The notes: generated by a model from the sequence alone, not told the origin. DNA of 64,000 nucleotides from Porodaedalea pini (GCA_002794775.1 NBAY01000002.1:868001-932000), one strand, 5' to 3'; shown: positions 1 through 12,200, counted from the stretch's first letter. Translations and numbers: made by a program.

Positions 1-602
1 CGTACGACGTTCTTCCTTTTCGCTCGACAACTAATACTATCTTCCCTGTTCGTAGGCGCACCCTCTACCGATCTTCACGCCCTCCATACGAACGGGCTTT
101 TCCTAGACGTAGTCACAGACTGATGGATGTTTCTGCACAATATATACTATTTTATTTATTTATTTCATTCCTCGGTAGACGCGTCGCAGATCATGATGAT
201 CGGCTACTTTTAGCCATCTATTTTCAGAGCGTAGTCACGGCTTCAGTGGAGTGCGTGTCGAAGACTGGCAATCTTAATGAAGAACATGCTTTGTCTCTAA
301 CCACCATCTGCACTGTGCTCGAGAGCACCCTCGTCTACAGCGCATATTCCTTAAAACTCATAACTCATAACCCACAGTTAGCAGATACCCATCCGGTGCG
401 GGGTATCGTGGGCACATCGCTTTTGGATCGCGTTCATAGCTGTACCGCGTAGCCGTTCATCACTGCTTTAATATTTCTTTTTCGTCCCTTCTTTTTCCCG
501 TGGTCGTTGCTAGTTTTCGCTCGCCCCTGAACTTGTGCAGGCTTTCATCTCTGGTTTCGCTGTCTTCTTTCTCTTGTCTTTGCACCCGATACCCGTAATA
601 CG
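1..602. other. Left edge, no supported gene
   Basis: There is no convincing coding region here. The longest open stretch (about 123-452, +) resembles no family I know and has no clear splice context. The last 80 bases before 603 are pyrimidine-rich and are probably the 5' UTR and promoter of the CorA gene. Confidence 0.4.
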
Positions 603-3209
603 ATGGTTCGAGAGAACAGCTTCAGCGACTCGGACGGCCGTTCGCTCACGCCCGACCTCTCAGAAGAGGAGGACCACGACTTCATCGGACCCTCGTCACC
701 CATCACCGCGTCGTCGCCGACCGCAAACAATGCGACTTCTCAGACTCAGTTGAACCAAAACCATACATTCCCCTCGACGAATGTGCAACCGTCGGCGTCA
801 GGCACTGTGGCCTCGGCGCCGGGCCCAGCAGCAACAGGGTCAGGTCTCCCGCCCTCTGCCTCACCTAGCGTGGTCTTCAAAGAGCCTACAAACCCGACTC
901 CGAACCTCGCAGACTTTTCACAGATCTCGTCTGCACCCGCAGTGCCTCGTCACTCGGACACCACGCAGAGCAACCCCGTGCGTCCGGGGCAGGCTGCCGA
1001 GCGTTTCCGCGCCTCCGTGAGGAAGATCATTCACATGAACCGCGGTTCTTCTGCCATGTCTTTGGGTGGTGCAGGCGCAGAGCCGGGTATTGACCCGCGG
1101 CGCGCGAGTGCGTATCTAAACTTTGGACATATCCGCCAGAAGTGTACGATCGAGCTTGTGGATTATAGCTCTGTGCGTGCGAGCTTTGGCCGCATGGAAA
1201 ACCGTGGGTTTGAGGAATTCATGGCGGATTCGAGGGCAAGCCGCCGCGAGTCGTGGGTTAAGGTCCGCTGGATCAACATTGGCGGGGTGAGCTGGGACGT
1301 CATCAGCACATTGGCGATCAAGTATGGTATGTGCTTTTTTTCTGCTGCTGGTATTAAAATCTATTAAAGCTGCCTTGCATATGCCAGATATTCACCCGCT
1401 GGCTCTTGAAGATGTGTTGCACCAACGAGGTAACCACGCGCGCTCGAAGGCAGATTACTACATAAAGCATCTCTTCATCCGCATACTGCGACACACCCTC
1501 GGCTCGGACCACGACGACGGGGGCACGACCGAGACAATCGCACCATCTATCACGCGCCTCCCGCGTTCGTCGAGCCCGGACATGATGGATAGTGAGGGTG
1601 ACGAAGAGGAAGAGAGCGCGAGCGGCGGGTGGGGCGAGCAGGATGAGGAGAAGACGCTCGCGGGCTCGCGGTTCTCGACGAAGAAGCGCGTGGGGGTGAT
1701 GCGCAAGGCTCACGCGATTGGGATGGAGGATATTGAGAAGGGGCGACAGGATGCACAGCTGGGCAGGGGGCGGACGACGAGCTCTCTGCGTTCGGTAAGG
1801 CGGGATTGTTACCGTGATATGCTCTCGCCTCTAATTGTTTTTTCTTTTCTTTATAGCACCGGAAACGCGTCGCGGAGACGATGGCCATCGAGCAACTCAA
1901 GCGCGGTGAACACGTCAAGGTCGACACCATCCCATTCTTCATCTTCTTGTTCCGCGATGGTACATTCACTATGAATTTCTCCTTTCTTTGTCTGACAGAG
2001 AAAATTATGAACAGGGACCGTCATCTCAATCAACAAGTCGCCTGATGTCAGCTTCACGGCACCAATCACGGCACGGTTGCGTCAGCGCGACACCGGCCTG
2101 CGTGCGACCGCGGACCCGTCTCTCCTCGTGCAGAGTTTGCTCGATCTCAGTCAGTCCCATTTTTTCCTTCCTATATTTGAACGTTTCAGTTAACGATGTG
2201 AATGACAGTTGTGGACCAGGCACTGGAAGTTGTCGACAAGTACCAGAATAAGATCCTCAAGTTGGAGCACTCCATCCTCATCAAGCCGAATATGAAGACC
2301 GTGCGGCACCGTGCGTGCCCACTAATCTCCCCAACCATATTCGATTACCTACCTGTTTTCTCTCGCAGTGCATATAATGTCCGGCGACCTGACGCTGCAT
2401 AAGCGAACGCTTGAGCCGATCAAAACGCTCGTGTACGGGCTGCGGCGATACGATGTCGACCGGTGCGCGGCGCTCATTAACTCCGGCGAGACGGGCGCCA
2501 CGACGAAGGTCGAGGGATTCATGAGCCACAAGTCGAAGATCTATCTCGCGGACGTGCATGACCACATCGACTATATCATAAACAGCCTTGACATGTTCTC
2601 GGGCATCTCTGAGAACTTGATTAATTATACATTTAATGTGAGTTTCGTCTGCTTTTAAGTGAATGCGGAACTAAAGTTTCGTGAATAGATGGCTTCATAT
2701 GAGATGAACGAAGTCATGTCAGTATTACTTTTCCTTCTTCCATCGAATTTGTGCAGTTGTTGATCCTGCCTGAACTTTAGGCGACGGCTGACGATGGCTA
2801 CGATCATTTTTCTTCCCCTCACCCTTCTCACCGGTTACTTCGTATGTATTCTTTGTTGTATGGTCACAGAGCATGATTGAACTCACTTTCTGAACAGGGT
2901 ATGAACTTCAAATTCATGTGGTCCGTAGAGAGCCACAGCGACCTTCTGTAAGGCTTTGCGTGCACTCGTGCCTACTCCCCGCTATATTGACATTCGTTTT
3001 AGGTTCTGGGAGATCGCGATCCCGGTCATGGTCGTCATCATCCCTATCTTCACGCTGCCTGACATCCAGCGGATGATCCACTTTTTCAAGAAGAAGTGGG
3101 CTGCGCGAAAGGTCGAGAAGGTTCGTCGACCTACCAGACCACCGTTGTAGCTTCCTAAACTTGACTTTATGAATAGATGATCAGACAAAGCGCCAAGAAA
3201 ACGCAGTAG
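603..3209 (+). CDS. CorA-type magnesium transporter (Alr/Mnr2-like), 11 exons
   Basis: Predicted membrane Mg2+ channel/transporter of the CorA/Alr/Mnr2 family. Exons read 603-1326, 1388-1794, 1857-1959, 2015-2149, 2209-2310, 2369-2637, 2689-2717, 2781-2841, 2898-2947, 3003-3120 and 3177-3209. Each junction has GT and AG and keeps the frame, giving 676 residues. Roughly the first 200 residues are Ser/Pro-rich and probably disordered. A soluble CorA domain follows, with DIHPLALEDV near residue 242 and a KIYLADVHDHIDY helix. Two C-terminal membrane helices come next, the first ending in the family signature GMN at about 611-613 (exon 9 starts with it). The C-terminus is short and basic. The GMN motif with two terminal helices is decisive for the family. 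Whether it acts at the plasma membrane or the vacuole cannot be told from sequence. The start codon is the first ATG of the open frame. The N-terminus is the least certain part. Confidence 0.93.
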
Positions 3210-3668
3210 TCATTTAGTCAGACGTCATAACTCATTGCTTTCGGCCAGGCACACGGGTGTTTCTCCAAGTATTTTGTTTAGATTATCCTTCACGATGGCT
3301 CACGACATACACAGCTCTCTTCCCATTCCTTCGTTACCTGTTCTCACAGTCTGCTGACGGTTCGCTTTTTGGTTTGGATCTGCTATACCATCTGCTCGTG
3401 CACATATTTCTGCAATCCCAATTTAGTGTCTACCAAGTTTGATTTCGTGATCGTAGGGTCGTTCGTCGGTTTTGGGAGCAATGCGGGACCGAAGTCAGCA
3501 GATATTATACAATCAGTCATATCTGACATCACCATGACCACCCAATCCGCTCCTCTCATCCGGCTGTATTTTAGGCCACTCGTATAAGACATGAACGCCC
3601 GCATCGTTGCTCGACCGACCCTCAGACTCGTTCATAGACTATCTACACGAAATTAAGAGCTACTTAGA
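3210..3668. other. Intergenic region between the CorA and DUF2156 genes
   Basis: Contains the 3' UTR of the transporter and the promoter of the next gene. No coding potential, repeat or RNA gene was seen. Confidence 0.5.
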
Positions 3669-4972
3669 ATGACCATGCTTACGCAGACGCTATCGCTGCC
3701 CGACGGCGAGCACACGACGGTGACGAAAGACGCATCTTCGCTGCCGTCGCTTGAGGAGCTGATTGCGAAGTATGGAGATTCGGTATGTGCCATCCATGTC
3801 TCCCACTCTTTCATCAAATGTGTTCATCCTAATTAGTTGCTTGGACCTGGATCTAACCATGTTCTGAATGGCAGTCCAACACGACCTGGGTAGAGGACAA
3901 GTTCTTCGTCTGGCGACACGCACCGACAGGCGCCGCGCTCGGCTTCGCAACGCCCAACTCTACCAAAAAATCTGCCCCAGACTCCGAGCTAGGTCTCGCC
4001 CCAGAGACCCCCGACGACTCCAACGATTCCAACTCTATTGCCTCCGCCTCGGTCGCCAAGTCCTCCAAGGGCGCAAACTTCCTCATCGCATGGGGCAATC
4101 CGCTCTGCGAGCCATCGCAAACGCCCGAGGTCGTCGACGCGTTCCTCAAATGGTGCGACCACGAGGGGTACAGCCCGATCTGGGCATGCGTGAAGGACAG
4201 CGTCGAGCAGATCCTTGCGGAGACGCATGGCTGGCGCGCGGTGTTGTGCATTCAGGAAGACGCGCTCGACCCGCGCAGGGTCGATCCGGAGAAGAACAAA
4301 GAGGTGCGCAAGCACATCCGCCATGCGGAGCGCGCGGGGTGCAAGATTATTGAGGATCCAGGCGTGCCGAGTGAGGAGGTGCAGCAGGAGATCAACGCGC
4401 TGATCAAAGAGTGGAAGGCGGGACGAAGGGGTACGCAGGTGCATACGACGAATATCGAGCCATGGCGCGATATTCAGCACCGAAAATACTTCTACTCCCG
4501 TGACAAAGACGGCAAGGTACGTCTTAAAACCACGCACTCCATCTTTTTTCTTTTTTCTTTTTGGAGATTAATCGTACTGTGTTTATAGCTCGTCGGCTTC
4601 CTCTTCCTCGCAAAGGTCGCAGAAGGCTGGGCGGTCAAGGACAGCATCGCCTCAAAGAGCGCACCCAAGAATCTCACCGAATGGCTCATCGCCTCCGCGA
4701 TCCACTCGCTCGCCGGCGCCGGCGAGCCACGCCTCACCTTCGGCCCAACGCCCGCACCGTCGCTCAAGACCGCCGATAACGCGAAGATGAGCTCTGCGAC
4801 CGTGCGCTTCCTCAGCAAGACGTACAGTGGGATCGAGCACGCACTCCTCGGCAATAAGCGCGAGTTCCGCAAGAAGTTTGAGGTGGAGGGCGAGCCGATC
4901 TTTGTGTGCTTCCCACCTCATGGTCTTGGTAGACGTGGTGTAGCTGCGCTCATGGAGGTGCTGACTGACTAG
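3669..4972 (+). CDS. Free-standing DUF2156 (phosphatidylglycerol lysyltransferase C-terminal-like) protein
   Basis: Three exons (3669-3782, 3875-4516, 4589-4972) with clean GT-AG introns encode 379 residues. Seen: an N-terminal half with FLIAWGNPLCEPS followed by a segment about WCDHEGYSPIWACV, then EPWRDIQHRKYFYSRDKDGK and LVGFLFLAKVAEGWAVKDS. This is the layout of the DUF2156 / LPG-synthase C-terminal fold, a GNAT-like domain that moves an amino acid from aminoacyl-tRNA to a lipid. Known: in fungi such domains occur fused to aspartyl-tRNA synthetase (ergosteryl-aspartate synthase, ErdS) or alone (ergosteryl-glycine synthase, ErgS). Inference: being unfused, this could be an ErgS-like sterol aminoacyl-transferase, but the substrate is not proven. 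An alternative start lies two codons downstream (3675). The C-terminus ends in a short FVCFPPHGLGRRG segment. Confidence 0.78.
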
Positions 4973-5587
4973 ATGATAAAGATAAAAAGAGGTTGTATTC
5001 TACTTGTACACATCAGACTGTGAATACCCTAACTGTATTTTTTATGAATCTAATAAATTGCATCTTGTGTACGTTCAGACTGCACGGCATTCAATAATGA
5101 AGACCAATAATATTATCGATTCCACTTGTGCTCATTTTTTGTGCAAGGTTGGGTGACGGAAGATTATAACTTTTCACTGTTAATTATATTAATATCCTTA
5201 TTATTAAACGCAACCCCTACTTTCGACACAGCCACATGCTGACTAAATTCGGACTTTCAATGTTTTTGATGCTTCCTTTTTCCTTCTTTAGTCGTCATAC
5301 ATGCTCCTGCTCCGGCCAGCTCCGAAACATTTGATGGCTCAAAGTGGCAACATTGCAGATCATTACATGATGTCTGCACATGGGCACATCCGTGAGCAGA
5401 CTGCTCTGTAGGCTCAATCAACTCATTTCCCACATGAAAAAAATCGCAAAAATTAGGGAAAAAATAATTTAATTAAATCATGCTCTTCTCTCAAAACTCC
5501 AATGGCTAAAGTGGTAACTCCAAAGCAGCAGCATGCAAATCATCTACAATCAATTTTATACTCTGAGCGCAAACAACTCACACAGCA
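4973..5587. other. AT-rich intergenic DNA
   Basis: Contains the 3' UTR of the DUF2156 gene (AATAAA-like sequence near 5050) and AT-rich DNA with no coding potential. A segment at about 5430-5510 resembles, in direct orientation, a segment just beyond the right arm of the palindrome at about 54845-54920. Confidence 0.5.
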
Positions 5588-5720
5588 AGAAAATCTGGGG
5601 TTTTCCATGAGGGAGGAGTATATCACAGAGTGTTTAGTAGGGTTCATATAATTTCAGCCAGAAAAGCCTTACAAGGATTGTAGATTCTCAATCAATCAAA
5701 TTTTGCAGAAATCATGCTTT
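5588..5720 (+). repeat. Outer part of the left arm of a long palindrome
   Basis: Reverse complement of about 54700-54833, including the CTGGGGTTTTCCATGAGG segment. The arm is cut at 5720 by insertion of R1 and resumes at 54470. Without R1 the two arms are each roughly 230-245 bases around a spacer of about 35 bases. Confidence 0.85.
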
Positions 5721-6154
5721 TGTTAGGACTTGAACTTTCACCTTCCTTTATTCTCCCTTTTATCATTTCTTTTCCTTTTAATCGCTCCTTTTCATTATAA
5801 TTAATCATCTTTTTCAATCATTTCCCACACTCCTTCCACCAGACCTTCATTCATTCCATTACAAGTTACATAAACTATACAGTACTTAGATAATCCAGTC
5901 TCACAATCAGCGCGAATAAAAGGTTTGAGGAACTCACATGAACACTTGTTCTGCTTTTCCTCTTACCTCCGCGACGACCTAGGTGAGACTGCGTCCCCTC
6001 CTGTAGTAGTGTATATTGTATTAATCCTCTTACCTCCATGACGACCTAGCCTGAGTAAGCGTGTCCCGAGTCTACACTCGAGTATAGCACGTCCCAGACA
6101 ATGGTCAGCCGAGGCCTGCCCAGTCCGAGTCGTCTCCCGGACTCCCGCCTAACA
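5721..6154 (+). repeat. R1 5' LTR
   Basis: Identified by its pair at 54031-54464. A TATA-like AATAAAAGG lies at about 5915-5923, and the proposed transcript start GTTCTGCTTTT is at 5948-5958, about 32 bases downstream. It contains two copies of the CTCTTACCTCC...GACGACCTAG repeat. Confidence 0.95.
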
Positions 6155-6155
6155 T

Positions 6156-6166
6156 AAAAGCAGAAC
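6156..6166 (+). promoter_or_regulatory. R1 self-primer binding site
   Basis: AAAAGCAGAAC begins two bases after the LTR end and is the exact reverse complement of the predicted first 11 bases of the transcript (5948-5958). This matches Tf1-type self-priming and not a tRNA primer, since no TGG is present. Confidence 0.8.
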
Positions 6167-6422
6167 CTCCCCCAGGCTCATCTCCAGCGTACGTCATCGC
6201 TGTTGACTCGCCTTCACTTGGTCTAGAGGAGCGCTCCCCTCGAAGGACTCGACATGTAAACCTCCTAAACGACAACCCTCAACCCTGCCCGGGCATTTTC
6301 GGACGTTTGTGTATTAAGTAATCCGACTTTTTCCGACCCTTACCACTTTTGGACATCAACCTGACCAAGGAGGAGCTGACACCCCGATCGGGAAACCCTC
6401 TCCCACCCTGGCTCTCCGCATC

Positions 6423-6611
6423 AGCCTTTGGTGGAGATCGCACCTGACTTGGACGTGGGTAACACATCGTGTGCAGTTGTCAACCTCGTTATTGATTGTT
6501 ATCTCGGTTGCCGCCTTTTGTCTAATCATCAAATTCGCCGATGAACCTGTCCTTCATCAGCGTAACGCTCATCCAGACAACCAACCCCTCCCCGTTCCCC
6601 CTCCAGTCTAG
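6423..6611 (+). other. R1 leader open frame upstream of gag (ORF0-like)
   Basis: Reads through WWRSHLTWTWVTHRVQ, a hydrophobic stretch, then FADEP and PVPPP before a TAG. R5 and R6 have the same protein pattern despite base changes, which suggests coding selection. No ATG was found. The gag extension follows in the -1 frame. Confidence 0.5.
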
Positions 6612-7465
6612 TCAAGATAGATCTCACAGAGGAACAACAGCGGGCCCTACCTTCGTCCTCGCATTTTGACCCAGAACGCGCTTCATACGTCGCGACCAAC
6701 AGTGAGCACGTCACCCACAACATCTGGTGGAGCGATGTTAGACACGCGTGGTACTTGACTAACGAACAAGCTCAACGAGTTCGGTGGGCACCTCGAACCC
6801 CTCATGCACCATCGTCCCCTACCATCTCAACATCGTCGGTCATCCTTCCTAGCGAACCAGGAGGCTACCGTACACCCCATAGAGATTCGTCACCACCAAC
6901 ACCTCCCGAACACCTATCCTGCACGCCAGCACCTACAATGTCGACGTCTACAGGTTTCACTCAACAACAACAACGGGAGCTTGCAGTGTTAATCGCTGTG
7001 GCCTTTACCCAGCAAGCGGCGAATGCCCCCACTGTGCAAGCTGGGAATGCTCCACCCCCCAACATTGACGTCGCCCGGCCACACGAATTCGCTGGTGGTG
7101 ACAATTACCTTGATTTCAAGCGTGAAGTCCTTCTCTTCATCTTGGCAAACCCGACGAGATACCCCTCGTTGTCGAGCAAGATCTATGTCACGCTCTCCTA
7201 TCTCAAGGGTGGTAACGTGTCGATGTGGGCGCAGAACTACGTCCAGGAATTTACGACAAGCGGGGTCGTGAGTTTCACAGATAGCTGGACCAGGTTCCAG
7301 GAACAACTGGACGCCTCGTTCGATGATCCGAACAGAAAGGAGAAGGCCCTGAAAGAATTCCAAGAGAAGATTCAGAAGGACCTCTCGGCCAACGAGTTCT
7401 TCCAGAAGCTCGATGTGATCATCAAAGCAGCAGACCTGAAGGACGACAGCGTGATCTGTGATCGC
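6611..7465 (+). pseudogene. R1 gag, 5' part (cut by R2)
   Basis: Structural gag of a chromovirus. The first ATG in frame is at 6938. The frame is open from 6611 and its upstream part (VKIDLTEEQQRALP ... IWWSDVR) is conserved with R6, so an N-terminal extension is likely but its start is unknown. The core Retrotrans_gag domain contains NIDVARPHEFAGGDNYLDF and DSWTRFQEQLDASFDDPNRK. The frame ends at VICDR, where the R2 LTR begins. The remainder, beginning LK, lies at 49883. This part has no stop codon of its own. Confidence 0.9.
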
Positions 7466-8399
7466 TGTAGAGCCGTGCCGATCGTCCCATCACTGCCGAT
7501 CACTCCAGAAGCATTCAAGAACTGGTTCCGACGCATACTGATCAGTACCGGACTCAACCCGATCGGTCCGGTCTCGAATCAGAACCTCGTGATCACATCA
7601 TCAGCACGTTCCGACACCTCCGAAAGCATACCGGAATGTACTGGAGATCTTATCTCGACGATTAGGGACGCGGTCACATGGAGCATACAGCCAAGACGCG
7701 TACCAGACTGCTGTCCGATGACGGGAGCCACATACCGATTGGACGATCTGAGTTCCGGTGGAGCACCGGTGTGATCGGACGTGAAGCGGACATTTTCCTC
7801 ATTATGATTTATGTTTTTTCCTATGTTCTTCTGATTTCTATGCACTCTATGCGCGCCTCTATGACCTATGACTTTTCCTTTTGACTTCTCTATGTTTCGA
7901 CTGATATGCACAGTATGCCCATATGGAAATTATTAACTGTAGATAGATCTTTGGACTTAGTATAAATAGGCACCCCATGTTGTAGGTAGAGGACAAGTCA
8001 GTTCTACTGCAGAGTCTCCCTCAGATAGGGTAACTTGAGTGTGATCCGTCTTTGTTCTCGTAATCTTGTAGTCGTTCCGTCTTCGTCTTAGCATCTCGTC
8101 TTTCAAAACTGTCTCTCGTCTCATACTTCGTGACTTGAACCTCGCCGCTCGTCGTGATCACACCGTACCGGTGTTGATTTCCCGTGCGTACCGACTCCGT
8201 ACCGGTCAAACCACAGACGAGACAGGAGTTCCCGACCTTTGTTCTCGATATCGACACGTACCGGTGCGTACCGAAGCGTACCGACGCATACCGGTACATC
8301 GAGCAATCTCACCGCAGTCTACCCCTAACCTCCCAGAGCAACGCGATCACGTCCCCAAAAGGACCGTTGATCCCAGACACCCCTAAGTCAGGATCTACA
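7466..8399 (+). repeat. R2 5' LTR
   Basis: Pair of 48945-49878, same length. TATAAATAGG at 7961-7970 is the probable core promoter. Near the 3' end, four GTACCG/ATACCG units spaced 10 bases apart lie at about 8257-8292. Confidence 0.95.
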
Positions 8400-8400
8400 A

Positions 8401-8829
8401 GTGGAGCCCACCGCGAGGGGGTTAAACGTGTCACGATCCTCTCATCCACCGCGTTCGTCGTGTGGGACATCTCAGCAGACTATTGAACCCCCTCATCCAT
8501 ATCGAACCGCTAATGCTTGGCAGCGTAGACGCCATATCGAAGAGCGCGCTACAGATTCGGATTCAGAGTCCGTAGAGCGTTACCTTGATTTGGACTTAGA
8601 ACAACTTAACACGTCATTCGACTCCAGAGCGCAGTCTCCCTTCTCATTAATCAGCTCGTCTGCAGTTCCGTCGACAGTCCCCTCAGCCCCGTCGACTAGC
8701 TCGTCACCACTAACCGAGCTCGAGAGCGACAACCCAGATGATACCGCTCAGCTCGTCTTACCGGATCCTAGTTTGTCCGTACCGGGACAGACGTCTTCGC
8801 CCGTCGGTACGTCGTCAGTTCCGTCGAAC
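8401..8829 (+). other. R2 leader or gag N-terminal extension (interrupted by R3)
   Basis: The frame is open without ATG from the primer site, Ser/Pro-rich with an acidic patch (DSDSESVERYLDLDLEQL). It is cut at 8829 by R3. After the duplicated CGAAC it continues in frame at 15093 and joins gag at MSNRSPRRG (15171). About 169 codons without a stop suggest it is translated, perhaps from a non-ATG codon. Otherwise it is an untranslated leader. Confidence 0.5.
8402..8418 (+). promoter_or_regulatory. R2 primer binding site
   Basis: TGGAGCCCACCGCGAGG starts two bases after the LTR. It begins with TGG, as expected for annealing to the CCA end of a tRNA. The identical site occurs in R4. I do not assign the tRNA. 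Confidence 0.75.
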
Positions 8830-9253
8830 TGTTAGGCGGGAGTCCGGGAGACGACTCGGACTGGGCAGGCCTCGGCTGACTGTCGTCTGGGACGTGCTAT
8901 ACTCGAGCGGGAGCTCGGGACACGCTGTACTCAGGCTAGGTCGACGCGGAGGTAAGAGGATTAATACAAGACTAGACTAATACAAGGGGGACGAGTCTCA
9001 CCTAGGTCGACGCGGAGGTAAGAGGAAAAGCAGAACAAGGAGTTCATGCGATTCCTGAGACCTTATATAGCGACGACCGTGAGACTATATTACCTAACAT
9101 TACATAACGAGTGGGAATGGAACGAATGAAGGTCGTGTAGAGGGAGTGTGGGAAGTGATTGGAAAGATGATTAAAGATAATGAAAAGGAGCAATTAACAG
9201 AAACGAAAAAGGAAAAGGGGAAATAAAGAAAAGGGGAAGTTCGAGTCCTGACA
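8830..9253 (-). repeat. R3 3' LTR
   Basis: TGTTAGGCGG...CCTGACA on the + strand. The pol stop codon (9254-9256) abuts it. Confidence 0.96.
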
Positions 9254-12200
9254 TTACCCCCCCCTCAAGGTTGGGCGTCCCGACCAACCAAGATCGCGGT
9301 CGTCTGGCTCGGTGTCGACGAAGAGCGGACGGAGTCGTGAGCGAGGGATATCGAGTTTGCGGGGAGCACCGGGGTGTTTGAGGTAGAATTCAGCAATTGC
9401 CTCCTTTGCGTTCTCGCCGAAGTCCGTCTCCGGTTGCCAGGTCGGTTCGTTGTACCCGACCCACTTGACGAGGTACTGTAGTTTACCTCGGTGCAGACGT
9501 GAGTCAATGACCTCTTCAACCTCGTATTCCTCTTCGTTGTTGACGATTTCCGGTGGTGGCGGTGGCGGTAGCTTCTGGCTCTCAAACGACGGTTCAACGG
9601 CGGGTTTCAACAGGGCTTCGTTGAAGACAGGGTGGACCTTTTTCCATCGCTTCGGGAGTTTGAGCTTGTACGCGCTCGCTCCTACCTTGTCGACGACGTC
9701 AAAGGGGCCGTACCATTTGTCTGCAAGTTTCTTTGTCGGCGAGTCCGTACTGATGTTTCGCCCGTCAAGGAAGACCTTGTCGCCAGCCTTGTATTCCACC
9801 GATGCTCCTGCCGTCCGGTCATGGTAGCGTTTCATGTCTTCTGCTGCCTTGACCAGATTGTCCCTTGCCGCGCGATGGGTCTCCTTGATGTGCTTCGCGA
9901 ATTCTTCTGCCGACATGTTGGTAGAGGAAGTTCGTACGGCGTCGAAGCTCCTAGGGTGACGTCCAGTGTTCGCGTAGAAGGGTGACATCTTTGTCGCCGA
10001 ATGTTCTCGGTTGTTGTAGGCGAACTCTGCGAGAGGGAGCCAGTCTTTCCAGTCTGACTGCCGATGGTCGACGAAGAGCCGGAGGTACTGTTCGAGCTCT
10101 TGGTTGACGCGTTCCGTCTGACCGTCTGTTTGCGGGTGATACGCCGTCGACGGGTTGCCTTCGATGTGTAGGAGTTTGTACAGCTCCCTCATCATTGATG
10201 CGTCAAACTGCGTGCCTCGGTCATGGATGATCTTTTTTGGCAAGCCATGGAGACGGAAGACGTGGTCGCGGTACAGTTGAGCCATGCCTTCCGCTGACAA
10301 TTTTGTCGTCGTCGGGATCGCGTGCATCTGTTTCGAGAACCTATCGACGAAAACGCAGATTGCGTTGTGCCCCTTGGAGTCCGGGAGTTCTCCGATGAGG
10401 TCGACCGTGACAATTTCCCAGGGATCTTCAGGGACCGCGTTTGGATGAAGTGGCCTCGACCTTGATGCCCTCAGAGCCTTTGTTCGTTGGCAGCGATCAC
10501 ATCCCCGGACGTATGCTCGGACATCGGAGAACATCGACGCCCACCAGAAGTCTCGACGTACCAGTTCGACCGTCTTCGACGATCCCGGATGTCCTGCCAG
10601 GGTCGAGTCGTGGCACTCCCTCAACACCGCTTCCTTCATCGTCGACGGCACGTACACCTTGCCTTTCATTCGCCACAACCCGTCGACTTCTACCATATTC
10701 ATCGGCCTTTCCGACTCGTCTTGTGCCCTCTGCGCTTCACCCACTCGTTCCAACACTTCATCCCGCGACGTCCTCACTATTCCCCGATTCAACCACTTTT
10801 CCTTGATGAAGACGATGCCGTCGTTGTCATCCTGGCCCTTGTCGTAACCTGCCTTGCGCGATAATAGGTCCGCTTTGCCCATCGTCTTCCCCGACTTGTG
10901 TTCGAGGTGGAAGTCAAACTCTTCGAGTTCGGTTCGCCAGCGGGCTTGACGGTAGCTCAGCTTCTGCGCTGACCTGAAGTAGGTGAGGTTAGCGTGGTCG
11001 GACCAGATTTCGATCGTGTGGCGAGCGCCGAGGAGGTATTGTCGCCATTCCTTGAGCGCCGAAACGATCGCGAGCATCTCCTTGTCGTAGATCTCGTAGT
11101 TTCGTTCAGCGGGTAGGAGCGCTTCTGACCTATAGGCAATCACCCTCCACTTCCCTTCCTGTTTTTGCAACAACACACCGCCGAGCGCAAAGTTTGACGA
11201 GTCCGCTTCTACGCGGAAAGGACCCTCGTCGTTGGCGATGGCTAGGACTGGAGGTGAGCAGAGACGTCGTCTCAGCTCCTCGAACGCTTCCTGCTGTTCG
11301 GTCTCCCATACCCAGTCCTTCTTGCCCGTTAACGACGTCAGCGGATGGACCACCTTACTGTAGTCCTTGATGAACCGTCGTAGCCAGTTACCCATGCCGA
11401 GGAATTGTTGTAGCTGTTTCAGGTTTCGTGGGACCGGCCAGTTCGCAATTGCCTCCGTCTTTGCTGGGTCAGCCTTGATCTCGCCATTACCGATGATGTG
11501 GCCGAGGTATTTGACGACCTTGGCGTCAAATTCGCACTTCTCCGGCTTCAGGTACAGGCCATTCTCTCGCAGGATCTGAAGGACGCGCCTCGACGTGTCT
11601 ATATGTTCCTCAATGGTCTCCGAGAGGATCAATATGTCGTCGAGGTATACGATGATCAGGTTAGCGTAAATCAGTTCCTTGAAAATGTGATTGACAAAAG
11701 CCTGGAACGTTGCCGGGGCGTTGCAGAGACCAAAGAACATGACCGTCGGTTCGAAGAGGCCCATGTTTGTGCGAAACGCTGCCTTCCATTCGTCACCCTC
11801 GCGGATCCGGATATTGTAGTACCCCCAGCGAAGGTCAAGCTTAGTGATGTACTTCGCTTTCTTGACCTTGTCGACGAGTTCGTCAATGAGAGGGAGGGGA
11901 TACTTGTTCTTGATCGTACCGTCATTGAGCTTACGGTAATCCTGGATCGGGCGTAGCGATTTGTCGGCCTTCTTAATGAAGAAGAAGGGCGACGCCATGG
12001 GCGATATCGATCGTCGAATGCGACCCGACTTCAAGTTCTCATCGAGGAAGTCTTTGAGTGACTGTTGCTCTGTTGGCGTGAGCGGGTAGATTTTACAGTC
12101 ACTCGGTTTGAAGTCGGGCTTCAAGTCGATGACGTGGTCCCACGGTCGGTGTTCCGGTAGCTTTTCGAAGCCTTTTTCGCTAAAGACGTCGGCGTAGTCG

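Noticed and set aside
3989..4537. 182-codon minus-strand frame over the DUF2156 gene
   Set aside because: It crosses an exon end and has no recognised domain; the plus-strand gene explains the region.
8402..8418. Naming the primer tRNA of R2 and R4
   Set aside because: The TGG start fits a tRNA, but I cannot match it to a specific tRNA without a tRNA set from this genome.
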